A stretch of DNA of 64,000 bases from Prorocentrum cordatum (lineage: Eukaryota; Sar; Dinophyceae; Prorocentrales; Prorocentraceae). Under the pieces are notes generated by a model. That model was not told the origin of the DNA. It did not search any database and saw nothing but the letters and a program-made list of their open reading frames with translations. Positions 12,296-22,965 of this stretch are shown here, piece by piece (the first letter of the stretch is position 1; every line of letters begins with the position of its first letter). The stretch is taken from NCBI GenBank assembly GCA_963575745.1, contig CAUYUJ010015704.1:222501-286500 (forward strand), written 5' to 3'. Both the position numbers and the translations under genes were made by a program.

Positions 12296-13235
12296 GCGGA
12301 GCGCGCGAGAGAGAGAGAGAGAGAGAGGCCGCAACTCCGCTGCCGTTTAGGCCTGTCAGTTTCGCGCTAAAGGGCCTGGAGGCGTTGGCGCGCGACCTGG
12401 CGCAGGCGGTCACCACCTCCCTGGTGGTCCGCGCCTGCGTGCCGTCGCCCGCCGCTGACCTGCTCCTGCCCCGGCGGTGAGGGCATGGTCGGGCCGGCGG
12501 GCCGCGAGGGTTTCTCGTTCGGGGTCCTGGCGCTGGTGGCTGGCACCCGCGGGGGCCGCGGTGGGAGCTGCGTGGGCCCTCTGGGCGACGCGCCCGATGG
12601 AGGCGGCGCTCGCGCGGGCGGCCGCGCCCACGGCTCGCCGGGGATCGAGGCTGCGGCCGCGCTGCCGGCGCCCCGTGCCACGGCGGCTCTCTCGACCGCC
12701 GAGGCGCCCGTGCAGCGATCGCTCGAGGAAGTGCAGGCGCCGTTTGCGGCCCAGTCTAATTAGGGCCTTTCGGCGCCCAGCCCCCTCGCTTCCGATTTGG
12801 CGGCCGCAAGCGCTGCCGGCAGCTGGCACCTCACTCGCTACAACGTGGGTGGCGTGACGGTGTACCACGAGCGGCTGACGCTCCCCCCGACGGGGTACGT
12901 GCTGACGCCCGACCTGGACGATAACGAAGAGAGCCAGGCACCCGACGCCGGCATCCGCAGCATCCAGCCGATCGCGGGCGGGCGCATCGGGGGCATGGTC
13001 GAGGGCCAGACCAGCAGGTCCCGCCGCCGGCTGCCCACGCAAGCAGAGCTGCGGGCGGCGCTGCGTCGCGGATCCGCCGCCGGGTTCGGGCCGCTCCCGC
13101 CGTCGCGCTTCAACGACGAGCTCTCGGCCTTCATCTGTGCTGGAGCGGCTGCGGGGCCGCTGGCGATGGCCGATCCGGCCGCTGCCCCGGCGCCGGGCGC
13201 GGGCGTTCCCAGTGGCCCGAGCGGCACAGTTTTTT
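12296..13235 (+). pseudogene. Retroelement 5' end and N-terminal gag half (fragment)
   Basis: A (GA)n stretch followed by GGCCGC...CTGC.GT and TCGCGCT at 12,305-12,370 resembles 26,845-26,905, the presumed A2 terminal repeat of the element at 21.9-27.1 kb. Coding-like sequence follows in several frames. A hydrophobic segment is spread over two frames at about 12,490-12,600. A better-kept stretch at 12,797-13,237 contains VTVYHERLTLPPTGYVLTPD, which resembles the N-terminal half of gag-like proteins of dinoflagellate tyrosine-recombinase retroelements as I remember them. Similarity stops at a T-run near 13,232. The segment does not overlap the gag half at 21.9 kb, so it may be the missing 5' part of that element. 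Confidence 0.55.
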
Positions 13236-13760
13236 AAAGGAATTCTTGCACCATTAGTTTTTTGTTGTGCGTTCCACGGAATTAAGTAACACCTTAATGT
13301 TTTAAAGACGTTGGTTTAACTTTTATTTCGAAGAAACAATTCCGTAATTTTGTAATTCTGATGAGTTTAAGCCATAATTTTTGAATTGTTGAACCCTTCG
13401 CGTTCTTGGCATGGCTCACGCGTCTGGTGGCCCCAAAGGGTCGGCGACCTCTCGACATTCGCTCCTGATGACCCGTCTGGTGCATGAGTGCATTAGCAGA
13501 AGCAGAGAGGGAATCGGTGGAAGCTGGCGGAAGGAGCACTTTACAGGGGCGGTTGTACAAACGGAAGCTGGCGGAAGCAAAGTCTCATGGAAATTTGCGG
13601 AAACAAGATCTTACCGATCAGCAGACAGGAGGAGGAGGAAGTTTGCTGTTTGTGCTGCTGCGACTGAATTCCCTGGATTGGTCACCCTTCTGTTTCTGCT
13701 TCCGCACGGCAACACACCCCATCATCAGCCATAGTTGTTCTGGCCCGAGCGATTGCCCAT
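13236..13760. other. AT-richer spacer before a gene remnant
   Basis: 13,236-13,400 is clearly more AT-rich than its surroundings and holds no ORF of interest. GAAGCTGGCGGAAG-type units recur at 13,515-13,580. Confidence 0.5.
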
Positions 13761-14877
13761 ATGGCGGCTCGAAAACACCGACCCCAATCGACGGTGATAA
13801 AGACCGATGGTTTGCACGCACGCTGGGAGACTTTGCTTGGGAAGAAGTTTCGTGGTTTCAAGTGGGACGGCTCCGACTACGGCACCCCTGATCGGAGCCA
13901 GGGAGGGGGCTCGGACGGCCTCGTGAAGTACATGGAGCCGCTGAAGGGCCTTCTCGCAGAGGCCCCTACTGGCTTTCCCACGTACAGGTCGTTGCGGGAT
14001 GCCTTCCTCAAGTTTGACTGTGACTACCAAATACTAGGCAAAGGCGAGGGTGGCAAAGGTAAGCATACAATAGCAGGCGAAGTGGCGGACGTATGGAGGA
14101 AGATGTGTGGCGACGTGTATCAACACCGCAAATCAGGAGTGCACGACAAAAAGGTGGAGCCCCTGGTGGAGCTCATCACCACCAAGCCTTCGACCGAGCC
14201 AGCCTCGTCGGTGCCGATGCTTTCCACGGCGCCAGCGGCGCCAGCGATGCCTGCCGTCCCTGACTTCGAGGACGAATCCGAAGAGGTGGAGATCCTGGAG
14301 CCAGGGTGCACGAAACACCAGGACACCAAGGCAGGCAACTCTGATGACGATGACGATTGCGAGGTCGTCCACGTCAAGTGCATGTGTCCAGAATGCCAGG
14401 TGCCAGTGCCGCCCCCAGGCATTGGCGGACAGAAGCGTGGCATGGTGGAGACCACGACCTTGGTTCAAGGGAAATGCTCGAAACCAACGCGTCGGCTCAG
14501 GAAGAAGACCTCGCTCACCGAGCTCCCAGCAGCCTGGTAAGCCCAAGCACACCCCCATGAAGCAGAAGCGCCCGAAGCAGGTCGGCCCAAATATTCGTTT
14601 TCGCCATCGAGCAGATTCTGACATCGCATTGCCAATCGGAGTCGTCACGCGATCTGCATCTGACAAGAGGCCTGGCGAGTCCTACATACTGCAGAACACC
14701 CGCACGATGAGCTACGTCGTCGGTTGCACGTCGACGGGACACGCATCTTACATGGGCACCATCGCCAAACTGGCCGAGATGATCAACAGCAAGCGCATCC
14801 AGAAGCACAGCGATGCGAAGCAGCTCGTGCACCAGTACATCAAGGGCGACCTTGAGTGGGTTGAGGCATCGGTGTGA
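13761..14877 (+). pseudogene. Unrecognised protein, about 370 aa, one frameshift
   Basis: From ATG 13,761 the frame runs to a TAA at about 14,537. A one-base shift near 14,530 joins it to the frame ending at 14,877. The N-terminal part (residues 1-130) is Gly-, Lys- and aromatic-rich, followed by Pro/Ala/Ser-rich linkers and an acidic patch (DDDDD near 14,345). A paired CMCPEC motif around 14,380-14,400 could bind metal. The C-terminal part contains YVVGCTSTGHASYMGTIAKL, which reminds me of the C-terminal segments of a large dinoflagellate-specific family of unknown function. GGTAAG at the stop would also fit a 5' splice site, so an intron is an alternative to a frameshift. I assign no function. 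Confidence 0.5.
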
Positions 14878-15374
14878 GCTGATGCGTCGGGCGAGATGTT
14901 CACGTGCATCGCAGGGGTCGCGAGTCGACGCGATACCCAATGAGCTCTTAGACATTGGAGGTGTCTCGTGACGATTTGCATTGCGCATTTACGTTATTTG
15001 GGAAACAAGCATGCACGACAGCGAGCCAGGAGGGCCCCCCATGGTCCCAAGATCCCGAGGTGCGTTGTCTGGGAGCCAAACTCACCACAGGAAGCCTAAC
15101 GACCTCGGGGTTGGGGGCCCCAGAAGGGCCCCGAGAGGGCCCCAAGATGACCCCAGGAGTGCTCCAACATTGCTCCACTGTGTGTTCCGTCCTGCTTCCC
15201 TGTCATGGTTCTAACCTCTTCCCTGAATTGCCCTTCCGTCCTGCATTTCAGATCTGTGGAAGCCGTTCGCTCTGCACTTCAACTATTTGTGAATATCCTT
15301 GTTCTCATTGTTGCTCCGTTATGTAGTTCAGGTCTTGGGTTTTGTACGTCCTGTCTTCTCTCAAGAGGTCCCCG
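14878..15374. other. Spacer with CCCGAGAGGGCC dispersed repeat
   Basis: 15,025-15,165 contains CCCCAGAAGGGCCCCGAGAGG-type units (written in parts), also seen at 17,080-17,225. No gene is visible. Confidence 0.5.
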
Positions 15375-16688
15375 ATGAGGCCCCGTTGGTGCGTGTCTGG
15401 TAAGCGAAAAACGAAACGACACAACAAGGATACAAACAAAACCGCCAGCAATGACAGCAGTTACCATCGAATCAAATGCCGCCAACAACGGTTACAACGC
15501 CAAATGCGACAATGTAACAACAACATGCGTATCAGAACATTTTTGCCCAGGTTTTGCGACGACCCAGTCTTGTTCAGCATGGGGGAGGAAACGAAGCCCA
15601 TCGCGAAGTGCCTCTTCAGGCCTCAAGCTGTCAAGCATGAGCCAGCGACAGACGGTGGGGCAGCGAGCTCGGGCGCGGCCACTTCGAACCCAGAGTCCCT
15701 TCTTGGGAAGGCTGGTCCAGGTGATGCCAGTCGGCCAACCCTCGGCAGCGATAAGGCCAAGTACAACACATTCAACTACAAGCTGAACCTCGCCCCGCCC
15801 GAGATGCGATCTAAGTAGGTAGTCGTCAAGAGCCAGGAGAAGGTTAACCCAGCAGCGTTCTGGGCGTACGTTGAGAGCGCCATCGCTTTCAAGGCCGTCG
15901 CTACCACGAGTACGAAACGAACGCTGGCACAGATCGATGAGGACATCGACGAAGCGTCTTGGATACCTTGGGCCGAGGCTGCGAGGAAGGAGTGCCCCGA
16001 AGTGCTGATGGAGCAGGTCGAGGCCGGCACCGCCAGGGTGCGTCGCCACGTTCGGTTTCCGAAGGACTCAAAGATCCCGCATCCCCAGGACCAACAGGTG
16101 AAGTACGTCACCGAGACCGAGAGGAACGCTAAGAAGAGGACGAAGGAGGAGGAGGACACGGTGGAGACAGATGAGCAACAAGCTTCCGACAGCTGCGACA
16201 AGAGGTGGGAGTCCAGCCAGTTGGGCAAGAATGCTAACGCCACGGGCGGATTCGCCCAGCCGGCTGGGGCGGCGGGGGGGACCTCGATCGCTTCGAGTTC
16301 GGAGTCTGGGCTACCAGAGTGCATGGCGGCGGCCACCGCCCGCCCGCCCACGGCGGAAGAGATGCGGGACATGGCGGCGGCGCAGCGCATCAGGAAGGCG
16401 CACAACGCCTGGGACAAGGTCAAGAGGGACCTCCAGTCAACGATTGCCCAATCCAAGGCCCACGAGAACACGAAGGGCTGCAAGTTCGAGACAGACATGG
16501 CCGATATGATCAGTGCCGGGGACGCTGACGATGCAGCATTGGCGGCGCTCGAGCAGAAGTGCATGCGCAACGAGCGTTACACCAACGACCAAGTGGCCAA
16601 CGCTTCGACCGTCAGCACGGCCATGAAGGAGAGGACCAAGCAGGCCAGCAAGATCATCACTGCGATCAAGCCCTGGTTCGCAGTCTGA
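15375..16688 (+). pseudogene. Unrecognised charged protein with in-frame TAG
   Basis: One frame is open from 15,375 to 16,688 except for a TAG at 15,816-15,818. A more likely start is ATG 15,579, since its product begins MGEETKPIAKCLF. Downstream of the stop the protein is Lys/Glu-rich (KKRTKEEEDTVETDEQQ near 16,130), with an Ala-rich helical segment around 16,320-16,420 and a final segment ending IKPWFAV. No transmembrane segment or catalytic motif is visible. Composition is balanced and protein-like, unlike the microsatellite ORFs. Its neighbours on the same strand are two other broken unknown genes, so all three may have travelled together. Function unknown. Confidence 0.5.
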
Positions 16689-16896
16689 GCGAGTGGGCCC
16701 GCTTGGCAGTTTTGGAGCTTGCATCGGTGAGGCATTCTGCCCCGCCTGAGCTGAGCTGGGGTTAGCTTGTGGCAGTCAGCGCCTGCGCTTGCACTGGCCG
16801 GGGTCAGCATGGAGCACTCGCGGGGGTGGCTTACTCGAGCAGCGACCCGATGCGAGGGCAGCTGGAGATGAGCATGCAAAAAATTTGGGTATCTGG

Positions 16897-17032
16897 AAAA
16901 TCTGAATTCAGATTTTCTGGAAAATCTGAATTCAGATTTTCAGATTTTTCAAATCTTCGTCTCTTCTTGTGTATACAATAACAAGCGACATCTGAAAACT
17001 GAAAATCGGAATTCAGATTTTCAGTTTTTCAG
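16897..17032. repeat. Palindromes around GAATTC
   Basis: AAAATCTGAATTCAGATTTT, a perfect 20-bp palindrome, occurs at 16,897-16,916 and 16,921-16,940. A third, imperfect inverted repeat centred on GGAATTC spans 16,992-17,032. Each could form a hairpin; the AT-rich stretch stands out from its GC-rich surroundings. Confidence 0.85.
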
Positions 17033-17079
17033 GTTCTCGTTCTTCCCCCCAGCCCCTCTGCTCCATTCAATCCACCCGA

Positions 17080-17312
17080 GAGGGCCCCGAGAGGGGCCCA
17101 TGATCCCGAGAGGGCCATTTGAAGCGTTCGGAAAGGAGCGATCCGCTCACAAACCAAACAACGCCAAAGTGACAAGAGGTCCCCTTGGAAAACAATCCCG
17201 AGAGGGCCCCGAGAGGGGCCCAATATGATGGTTGAGGAAGAGGAGGAGGAGGAGGAGGGGGAGGAGGAGGAGGAGGGAGGAGGAGGATTGAAAGCCCCGC
17301 AGGGGGGTGGGT

Positions 17313-17343
<31 letters not shown>

Positions 17344-17345
17344 AC
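17080..17345. repeat. GAGAGGGCCC repeats, (GGA)n and poly-G run
   Basis: CCCGAGAGGGCC units at 17,080-17,220, GGA triplets at 17,235-17,290, and an almost pure G run at 17,308-17,341. Confidence 0.85.
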
Positions 17346-17439
17346 AAAAGACCGTTTTGCACAGAATTGCCCCCCTCCCTCGCCTTGGGCCCGCCGCCAC
17401 CGAGGAGGCAGCAAGTCCCAAACAAGGGAGGGGCGAGTA

Positions 17440-17765
17440 AGATCGATGGTGAGATCGATCGAGTAAAATCTAGAGTGCGTTCGGCAGTGAAATCGGTCGA
17501 GTAAGATCGATAATGGTATCGATCGAGTAAGATCTAAAGTGAGATCGACAGTGACATCGATCGAGTGAGATCGATAGTGAGATCGATCGATTGGGATCGA
17601 TAGTAAGGTCGATAGTGAGACCGAGCGTGGGATCGATCGTGAGATCGATAGTGAGATCGATAGTGATATGTATTATGAGATCGATAGTGAGGTCTATCGT
17701 GAGTACGATAGTGGTACTCATAGTGAGGTCGATCGATATTGAGATCGATAGTGGGATCGATTGCG
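17440..17765. repeat. 12-bp minisatellite of GATCGATAGTGA type
   Basis: The unit ATAGTGAGATCG and variants repeat through the block and encode a spurious Ile-Val-Arg-Ser pattern. Many copies contain GATC. Confidence 0.9.
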
Positions 17766-17879
17766 TGACCGCAATGATTGCAGTAAGTTGCGGCGGCCGT
17801 GGCAAAGCCAACGATGACGGTGACACAATCAAGACGGCACGTTCCAACGTGTAGCGCAAAGAACCACAACTGTCACCGC

Positions 17880-17896
17880 GTAGCCATTTTGGCTCA
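17880..17896 (+). other. Relic of the dinoflagellate spliced leader
   Basis: The sequence is identical to 17 nt of the conserved dinoflagellate spliced leader (GTAGCCATTTTGGCTCA). Preceding bases read ACCGC instead of CC, and following bases are CG instead of AG. It ends 21 nt before ATG 17,918. In dinoflagellates, leader relics in genomic DNA mark genes that came from reverse-transcribed mature mRNA, which is a known phenomenon. A chance 17-nt match in 64 kb is very unlikely. Confidence 0.85.
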
Positions 17897-17917
17897 CGCA
17901 CGCCAGCAGACGCTAGC

Positions 17918-19797
17918 ATGCCAAGTAGGCTCCGGTCTCCCATCGAGGAGACGCGCAGGCGCCGCAGGGGGGGATGGCGGCAACAGGCTGAGGCCGAACG
18001 CATACAACGAACTGCGCCAGTTCCCAAGCCATCCATGGCTCGACTTGCTGCTCGCCAACTGCTTGCTTGGGCAGATGGGGAATTGTCGGCGTCAAAAATG
18101 CAGACGATCATGCAATATGCTGTGTCCGACGGCTTGGTGCACCCCATGGTGACTAGAATGAGCGCGATCCAGGCAGGGCAACATGCCCACTCAAGCTTGA
18201 TAGACTTGCTAACAAAACGCACTGCTGTGATGGATGACATCAAGATCGTGGACGTCGATGGAAACTACGCGCTTGCACCATCAACAATTGTCACGAGGTT
18301 GTACACGCATTACCCATCCGAGTTTTACCGCGTCTTTGGTGCTGAGACAGGCCGTGTGCGATCATCCTGGGAGCAGTTATGTGTTGGGAGGAGCAACAAA
18401 TGGATTGACGAGCGCCAGCTATTACGTGGGTTGCCCATCGATGATTTGGCGTTCGTAATTCCTTTTTGGTATTGCACGAAGACGCTGCTCCAATCACAAA
18501 GCATCTCAGTTCAAACATGATATCAATGTCTTCCACTCTTGCGATGGGCAGCGAGAAGGTTACCCAGCTTTTGATGGCGACCCACGTCAAACAAACTAAA
18601 GCAGACTCCCCTGGCTACACGAGGCTTTGGAATGCGATGCTGAGCGACTTCGAGGGCCTCTTCAAACCAGATGTGGCCTCTCGAGGGCCATGGAGGTTCA
18701 TCCTGTTGTTCGCGTTGGGAGATGAAGAAGTTCGGAGCGCGGAGTGGGGGCTGACGAGCGTCGGTGCAACCACCGAATGTTGCAGTGAATGCAAGGTGCG
18801 TTCGGGATAATAGGCTGTTCACCCACACCTATGGGTTGCACCATCAACCCGCCCCAGCTGGTTGCGCACTGGAGGTGTTGCCAAGGGTTGGGGTGGGCGG
18901 CGTCATTGCCCCTGCCCCAAAGGCAGACAGAGACCGTCGCCCGTGGACGGACTTGCGACGAGCAGCGGCATGGCGAGGCACCGAGTTCTTTGGCTTAGAA
19001 GATTATCGCGCAAGGTTGTCGCAACCGTTGCACCCGTTGGCTCGCAGCAAGTTCGCGTGGAGATGCTTCTTCTACTTGAATTTCCTGCACATCATGGACT
19101 GCAAAGGGCTGACCTCGTCCATCGCTGGATCTATATTGTACTTGCTGGTCCGTGACGTGAGACTGGGCACGAACCAACAATCGCGAATGGACGTGAGCAA
19201 CACAAAACTCAAAGGGGTCTACAGCCGCCATAAAGCCTTGAACAAGTTGCCGAAACTCAAACTGCAGAACCCAGTCGGCAGCAGTGTTTGGGCGGAGATG
19301 TCGGGGCCAGCGATCAAGGCCGCTGGCGCTAGATCATCGGCGCCGTTTTTTTGTTCGAGAGCTCGCAGAAGAGTGCTTCAACGGCGATTCGCAGGAGGAT
19401 CGAGACGTGCGTAGAATCACTTCGAAGCCCGAGAGGTTCTACGACATCATCGGGAACGCCCCGATGATCATGAATGGTGACGAGTTGAATGCCTTAGATG
19501 ACACGTGCGCTGACTTGGGAATTGCTCTGCAAAGTCTCAGGCGCGCAGCATCAATTCGGAAAGAGTTCGCGTGGCAAGTGCGATCGAAGGCGCACAAAGC
19601 CATGCGCTTGCCGTTTTTTTGCGTCTGTGGTAAACCCGCACTTCTTGAACTGTTATGTGCGGGAGTCTCAGGTTGGAACCTCTCAGAAAATTTGGCGTTC
19701 GGTCGTCAAAGGCGTCTGGAGGCCACGCGCACAGAACACTGTCATCGCCAAGCGATGGTTGGGCGTGTTGCTGCGAGTCGAGGCAGACTTTTGAGCG
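17918..19797 (+). pseudogene. Retroposed unknown gene, about 620 aa, six frameshifts
   Basis: Starting at ATG 17,918, just after the spliced-leader relic, a protein-like sequence runs to the stop near 19,795 but changes frame about six times. Sites lie at a G7 run (17,966), a G4 run (18,076), a T5 run (18,463), a GG (18,797), and T7 runs at 19,347 and 19,613. Each can be explained by one base gained or lost. Readable parts include SHPWLDLLLANCLLGQMG, LHEDAAPITKHLSSNMIS, a Cys-rich CCSECK near 18,780, FLHIMDCKGLTSSIAGSILY near 19,085 and ESQVGTSQKIW near 19,655. The pattern resembles a large dinoflagellate family of unknown function, possibly transposon-related. No intron is visible, as expected for a retrocopy. 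Indels only in homopolymers also fit assembly errors in an intact gene. Confidence 0.65.
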
Positions 19798-19879
19798 ACG
19801 CTGACAACGCACCGCCCCTCACTGCTCGCTATTTCTCCTTGTCATGTCTAGAAGCCTTCGGCCGATCCCGCCACCGTGC

Positions 19880-20175
19880 CTGGGTTGTGGGTCAGGGGCC
19901 TCTTGGACGCCTGGTGTTGTCTCTTGTGATGCCTCTCGGGTGCGTCTTGGAATCCTCCTGGGAGCCTCTTTGAGCTTCACGGGTGGCCTCTAGGGGGTTC
20001 TTGGAAGTTGATCGGGGGCATCTTGGGCACCCGTGGCGAGCTCTCGGGGGCGAATTGGGAGTCTCTGGGGCCAGGCTGGGGGAAAACGCTCCCGAAGGCC
20101 CCCTCTGGGGCCCCTCTTGGGGCCCATGCCTGGTGGCCTCCAGGACCTTCAAGTGGTCTCCATGTGCCAAAATTG
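19880..20175. repeat. CTTGGGGCC-type dispersed repeat
   Basis: Irregular 10-12 bp units such as GCCTCTTGG and TCTGGGGCC, as in the larger copies at 29.8 and 33.8 kb. Confidence 0.6.
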
Positions 20176-20219
20176 CTGGCTACGTAGATTCTCCTTTTTA
20201 AAAGAGTAATAGATTCTAC

Positions 20220-20880
20220 CCCCCCCCCCTCCCCCCGGACTTATCGGGTCCCCCGCGCGAGCTGTAAATCACATATGATTCTGACCACATGTCCATCTTA
20301 AATATGAATTCGTACCATTCCAGCCAAGCCGGCATCCCCCCCCCCCCCCCCTGCGGTCCCCTGTCAAATAACACTATGCGGGGACATTTTTCTTTCTGAC
20401 ATAACATTTTTGCACGAATCCATTGCAAAAAATTGGCGAAGTGCACGCGCGCGCGTCGTCGCGCGCGCATGCCGAAATCCTTCAAAAACCTTCGGTGCTG
20501 GAAGGATTTCGCAACCGAGTTTCCGAAAACACATACAAAAGCACATGGTTTCGCAACACTGATTTGCTAAAAAAACTTCCGCGCGAGCTCTTGCGAAATC
20601 TTAAGAAAACCATAGGTTTTCCAAGATTTTCACAAAATGCTACCAAACGGGCTTCGCGCGCGCGCATGTCGAAATCTGTCGAACGCCCTTGCGCGTGTGC
20701 CGTCGCGAGAATCCTCTGCAACAAATGAGACGAAGTGCAGACGCGCGCGTCGTCGCGGACGTATGCCGAAAGCCTTCAAAACCCATCGGTTTCGGAAGGA
20801 TTTCAAAATCGCGCGTCCAAAAAACCTACAAGAACCCAAAGTTTCGCAACACGGATTTTCAACAAAAGCGTGCGCGCGCG
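20220..20880. repeat. CG-hairpin dispersed repeat, copy 1
   Basis: Modules shared with 48.5, 57.3, 58.2 and 63 kb occur in the same order. First comes a TATGATTCTGACC / AAATATGAATTCGTACCATT module at 20,274-20,335. Modules with GCGAAGTGCACGCG and the self-complementary CGCGCGTCGTCGCGCGC, then CCGAAATCCTTC, follow at 20,438 and 20,730. Short ORFs cross it in all frames and are not genes. Confidence 0.85.
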
Positions 20881-21400
20881 CTCTTGCGTCGTCGTCGTCG
20901 TCGTCGTCGTCGTCCTCCCTCCTCCCGCGTCGTCGTCGTCGTCGCCTACGTCGTCCTCTGTCTTTTCTCCTGTTTGTCGTCGTCGTCCTCTTTGGCGTCG
21001 TGGTCGTTTCCATCGTCGTTGTCGCCGTGGTCGTCCTTCCTCCTCCTCCCACGTCGTCGTCGTCGTCCGTCGTCGGCGTCTCATCGTCGTCCCTCCTATG
21101 TCGTCGCCGTCGTCGTCGTCGTTGTCGTCGTCGTCTTCCCTCCTCCCTCGTCGTTGTCGTCGTCGGCGTCGCCGTCCTTCCTCCTTCGTCGTCGTTCGCG
21201 TCGTCACCGTCCTCCCTCCTCCTTCGTCGTTGTCGTCGTTGTCGCCGTCGTCGTCCTTCCTCCTTCCTCGTCGTCGCCTTCGTTGGCGTCGTCGTCTTCG
21301 TCGTCGTCGTCGGCGTCGGCGTCGTTGTCGTCGTCGAAGTCGTCGGAGACGTCGTCGGTGTCGTCCTAGTCGTTGTCGTCGGTGTCGTCGTAGTCGGTCT
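20880..21400. repeat. (CGT)n microsatellite, interrupted
   Basis: CGT/CGTC triplets with TCCTCC interruptions throughout. The Ser/Val/Arg ORFs are its translations. Confidence 0.95.
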
Positions 21401-21407
21401 TAACAGG

Positions 21408-21475
21408 TTTTGCACACCAAGTTGTGGGTGGGTGGGTGGGATGTTTGCGCGAGCAGTGGAGATGACGACTTCAAG
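21408..21475 (+). repeat. G-quadruplex module of the CG-hairpin repeat
   Basis: GTGGGTGGGTGGGTGGGATG at 21,423-21,442 has four G3 runs with one-base loops. It is followed by TTGCGCGAGCAGTGGAG, and the same pair of motifs recurs near 57,155, 58,110 and 63,775. Confidence 0.8.
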
Positions 21476-21484
21476 TTCCGCAGA

Positions 21485-21690
21485 GTGGATTGCACCACTT
21501 AGATTGCACCATGTAGCTTGCGCCGCATAGCTTGCGCCACATAGTTTGTGCCGCATAGCTCACGCCATGTGATTTGCGCCACGTGCATCGCACCGCGTAG
21601 CTTGCACCGTACAGCTCGCACCACATAACTTACACCACGTGGATTGCACGCGCATCTTGTACCACATAGCTCGCGCCACCAGGATGCACA
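21485..21690. repeat. 15-bp minisatellite, TAGCTTGCGCCACA type
   Basis: About 13 degenerate units of CATAGCTTGCGCCA. The segment to 21,885 is AT-rich with TTAATTCATTAA-like words and no gene. Confidence 0.8.
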
Positions 21691-21889
21691 TGCACGTGAG
21701 GGCCGCAATTGCTGACTCACGAGTTAGATAATTGCTAATTCATGAATTATTTAATTCCTTAAATCTATAATTCATTAAATCCATGAGCGGTCTCTCGATT
21801 ATGTAATACTTGTGCGATCGAAGTTGAACTCTATCTGTGGAATTGAAGAATAACCGTGGGCTAGCATTATTGAACAAAACGATAGGAAG

Positions 21890-22830
21890 TTACTGCGTTG
21901 CGGCCTCTGGGTTCCCGGGGCGCTGACGCCCGCGGTCGCGGCGCCGCCTCCTGGCGGCCCTGCGGGAGGCGCCGCGGTTGCCCCCGCGCTTGGCGCGCCC
22001 GCCCTCGCCGCGCCGCCCGCGGCGGCTGCGGCAGCGGCGCCGCCGGCGCCGGGCCGCCGCCCCGCGGGGCCCGGCGCCGCCCCCGCGCCGCCGCTGCCCA
22101 CCAGCGAGGCCACAACAGGCTGGGCGTGGGTCGCCGCAAAAGATGTCGACGGGGAGAGCCCCTGCAGGTCGGAGGTCCAGGCGGGGTGCTGCTGGCGAGC
22201 CGCGTCAGGAGGCGGGGCCTCTTCGCGCTGCCGTCGGGCGGGGGCGCCTGGCCCAGGCGGGGGTGGCCTACTTCGAGCAGGGGCACAGAGGCAACGACGC
22301 GCGGGCCCTAGAAATCCCGGCCCCAGCGGCGGAGGGAGGCGGCGGCTGGCGCGCGCGACTGGCGCGAGGCGGCGCAGCTGTGCCAAGAAGAGCAGATCAA
22401 CGGCTGCGCCGTTGCCGCCCTTCGCGCCGCGACGCGTGGAAGTCCCGGGGGGGGCTCGCCGTCGCCGACTATCCGGCGCGCGCGGAGATCGGGCGCGGGA
22501 AGCACCAGCTGATTGCGCCTTACTGGGGCGATCGGCCCACGGAGCAGCAGCAGCGCTTCGGCGCGATGCCGCTCGAGGAGAGCCAGGCTGTCATGGGCGG
22601 GGCGCGCTCGCCGTCGATGGCGCGCCCGCGGCTGCTGGGCAAGGTCTCGAAGGCGCTGGGGCGCATCTCAGGCGTCGAGAAGAACGCGCGGAAGCTCGGG
22701 GGCGAGCAGGGCGCCGCCGCCAAGGCGAAGGCTGCCCCCCCCAAGTCGGGGCGGCGACGCGATGGGCCCGCCGCCAGGAGAGCGTCGGCGCGGCGGCGGG
22801 GCGCGCCAGGGGTTGGCAGATGACGACGAA
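21890..22830 (+). pseudogene. Gag-like protein, C-terminal half, decayed
   Basis: An Ala/Pro-rich linker (21,900-22,110) leads into a segment containing WAWVAAKDVDG near 22,120. The readable C-terminal part contains YWGDRPTEQQQRFG, PLEESQAVMGGARSPS and a basic, helical LLGKVSKALGRI segment ending in Lys/Ala-rich sequence near 22,740. The order matches gag-like proteins of dinoflagellate tyrosine-recombinase retroelements as I remember them. In a live element it would bind and package the RNA. The frame changes several times between 22,140 and 22,440. On the minus strand an ORF of 195 codons overlaps, but its composition is that of the complement. Confidence 0.6.
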
Positions 22831-22965
22831 CAGTTCCCGAAGAACACGTGCCGCGGTCGCTCGCGCGTCTACCGGCGCCCGACAGGCGCCTCGCCCCCCG
22901 CGAGCCTGCGCGGGCGAGGTCAGCGCGCCGCCGCCGCGGGCGCCGAGCGCCGCAGCCTGCGCGAA

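Noticed and set aside
21408-21475. Telomere-like repeat
   Set aside because: GTGGGTGGGTGGG is not the TTTAGGG repeat and is only about 20 bp; it recurs as part of a dispersed repeat.
20720-21556. 308-codon minus-strand ORF and overlapping plus-strand ORFs
   Set aside because: Mostly (CGT)n translations continuing into the dispersed repeat.
21799-22386. 195-codon minus-strand ORF
   Set aside because: The plus strand reads as gag of the retroelement; Ala/Pro/Arg richness is expected on the complement of such GC-rich coding DNA.
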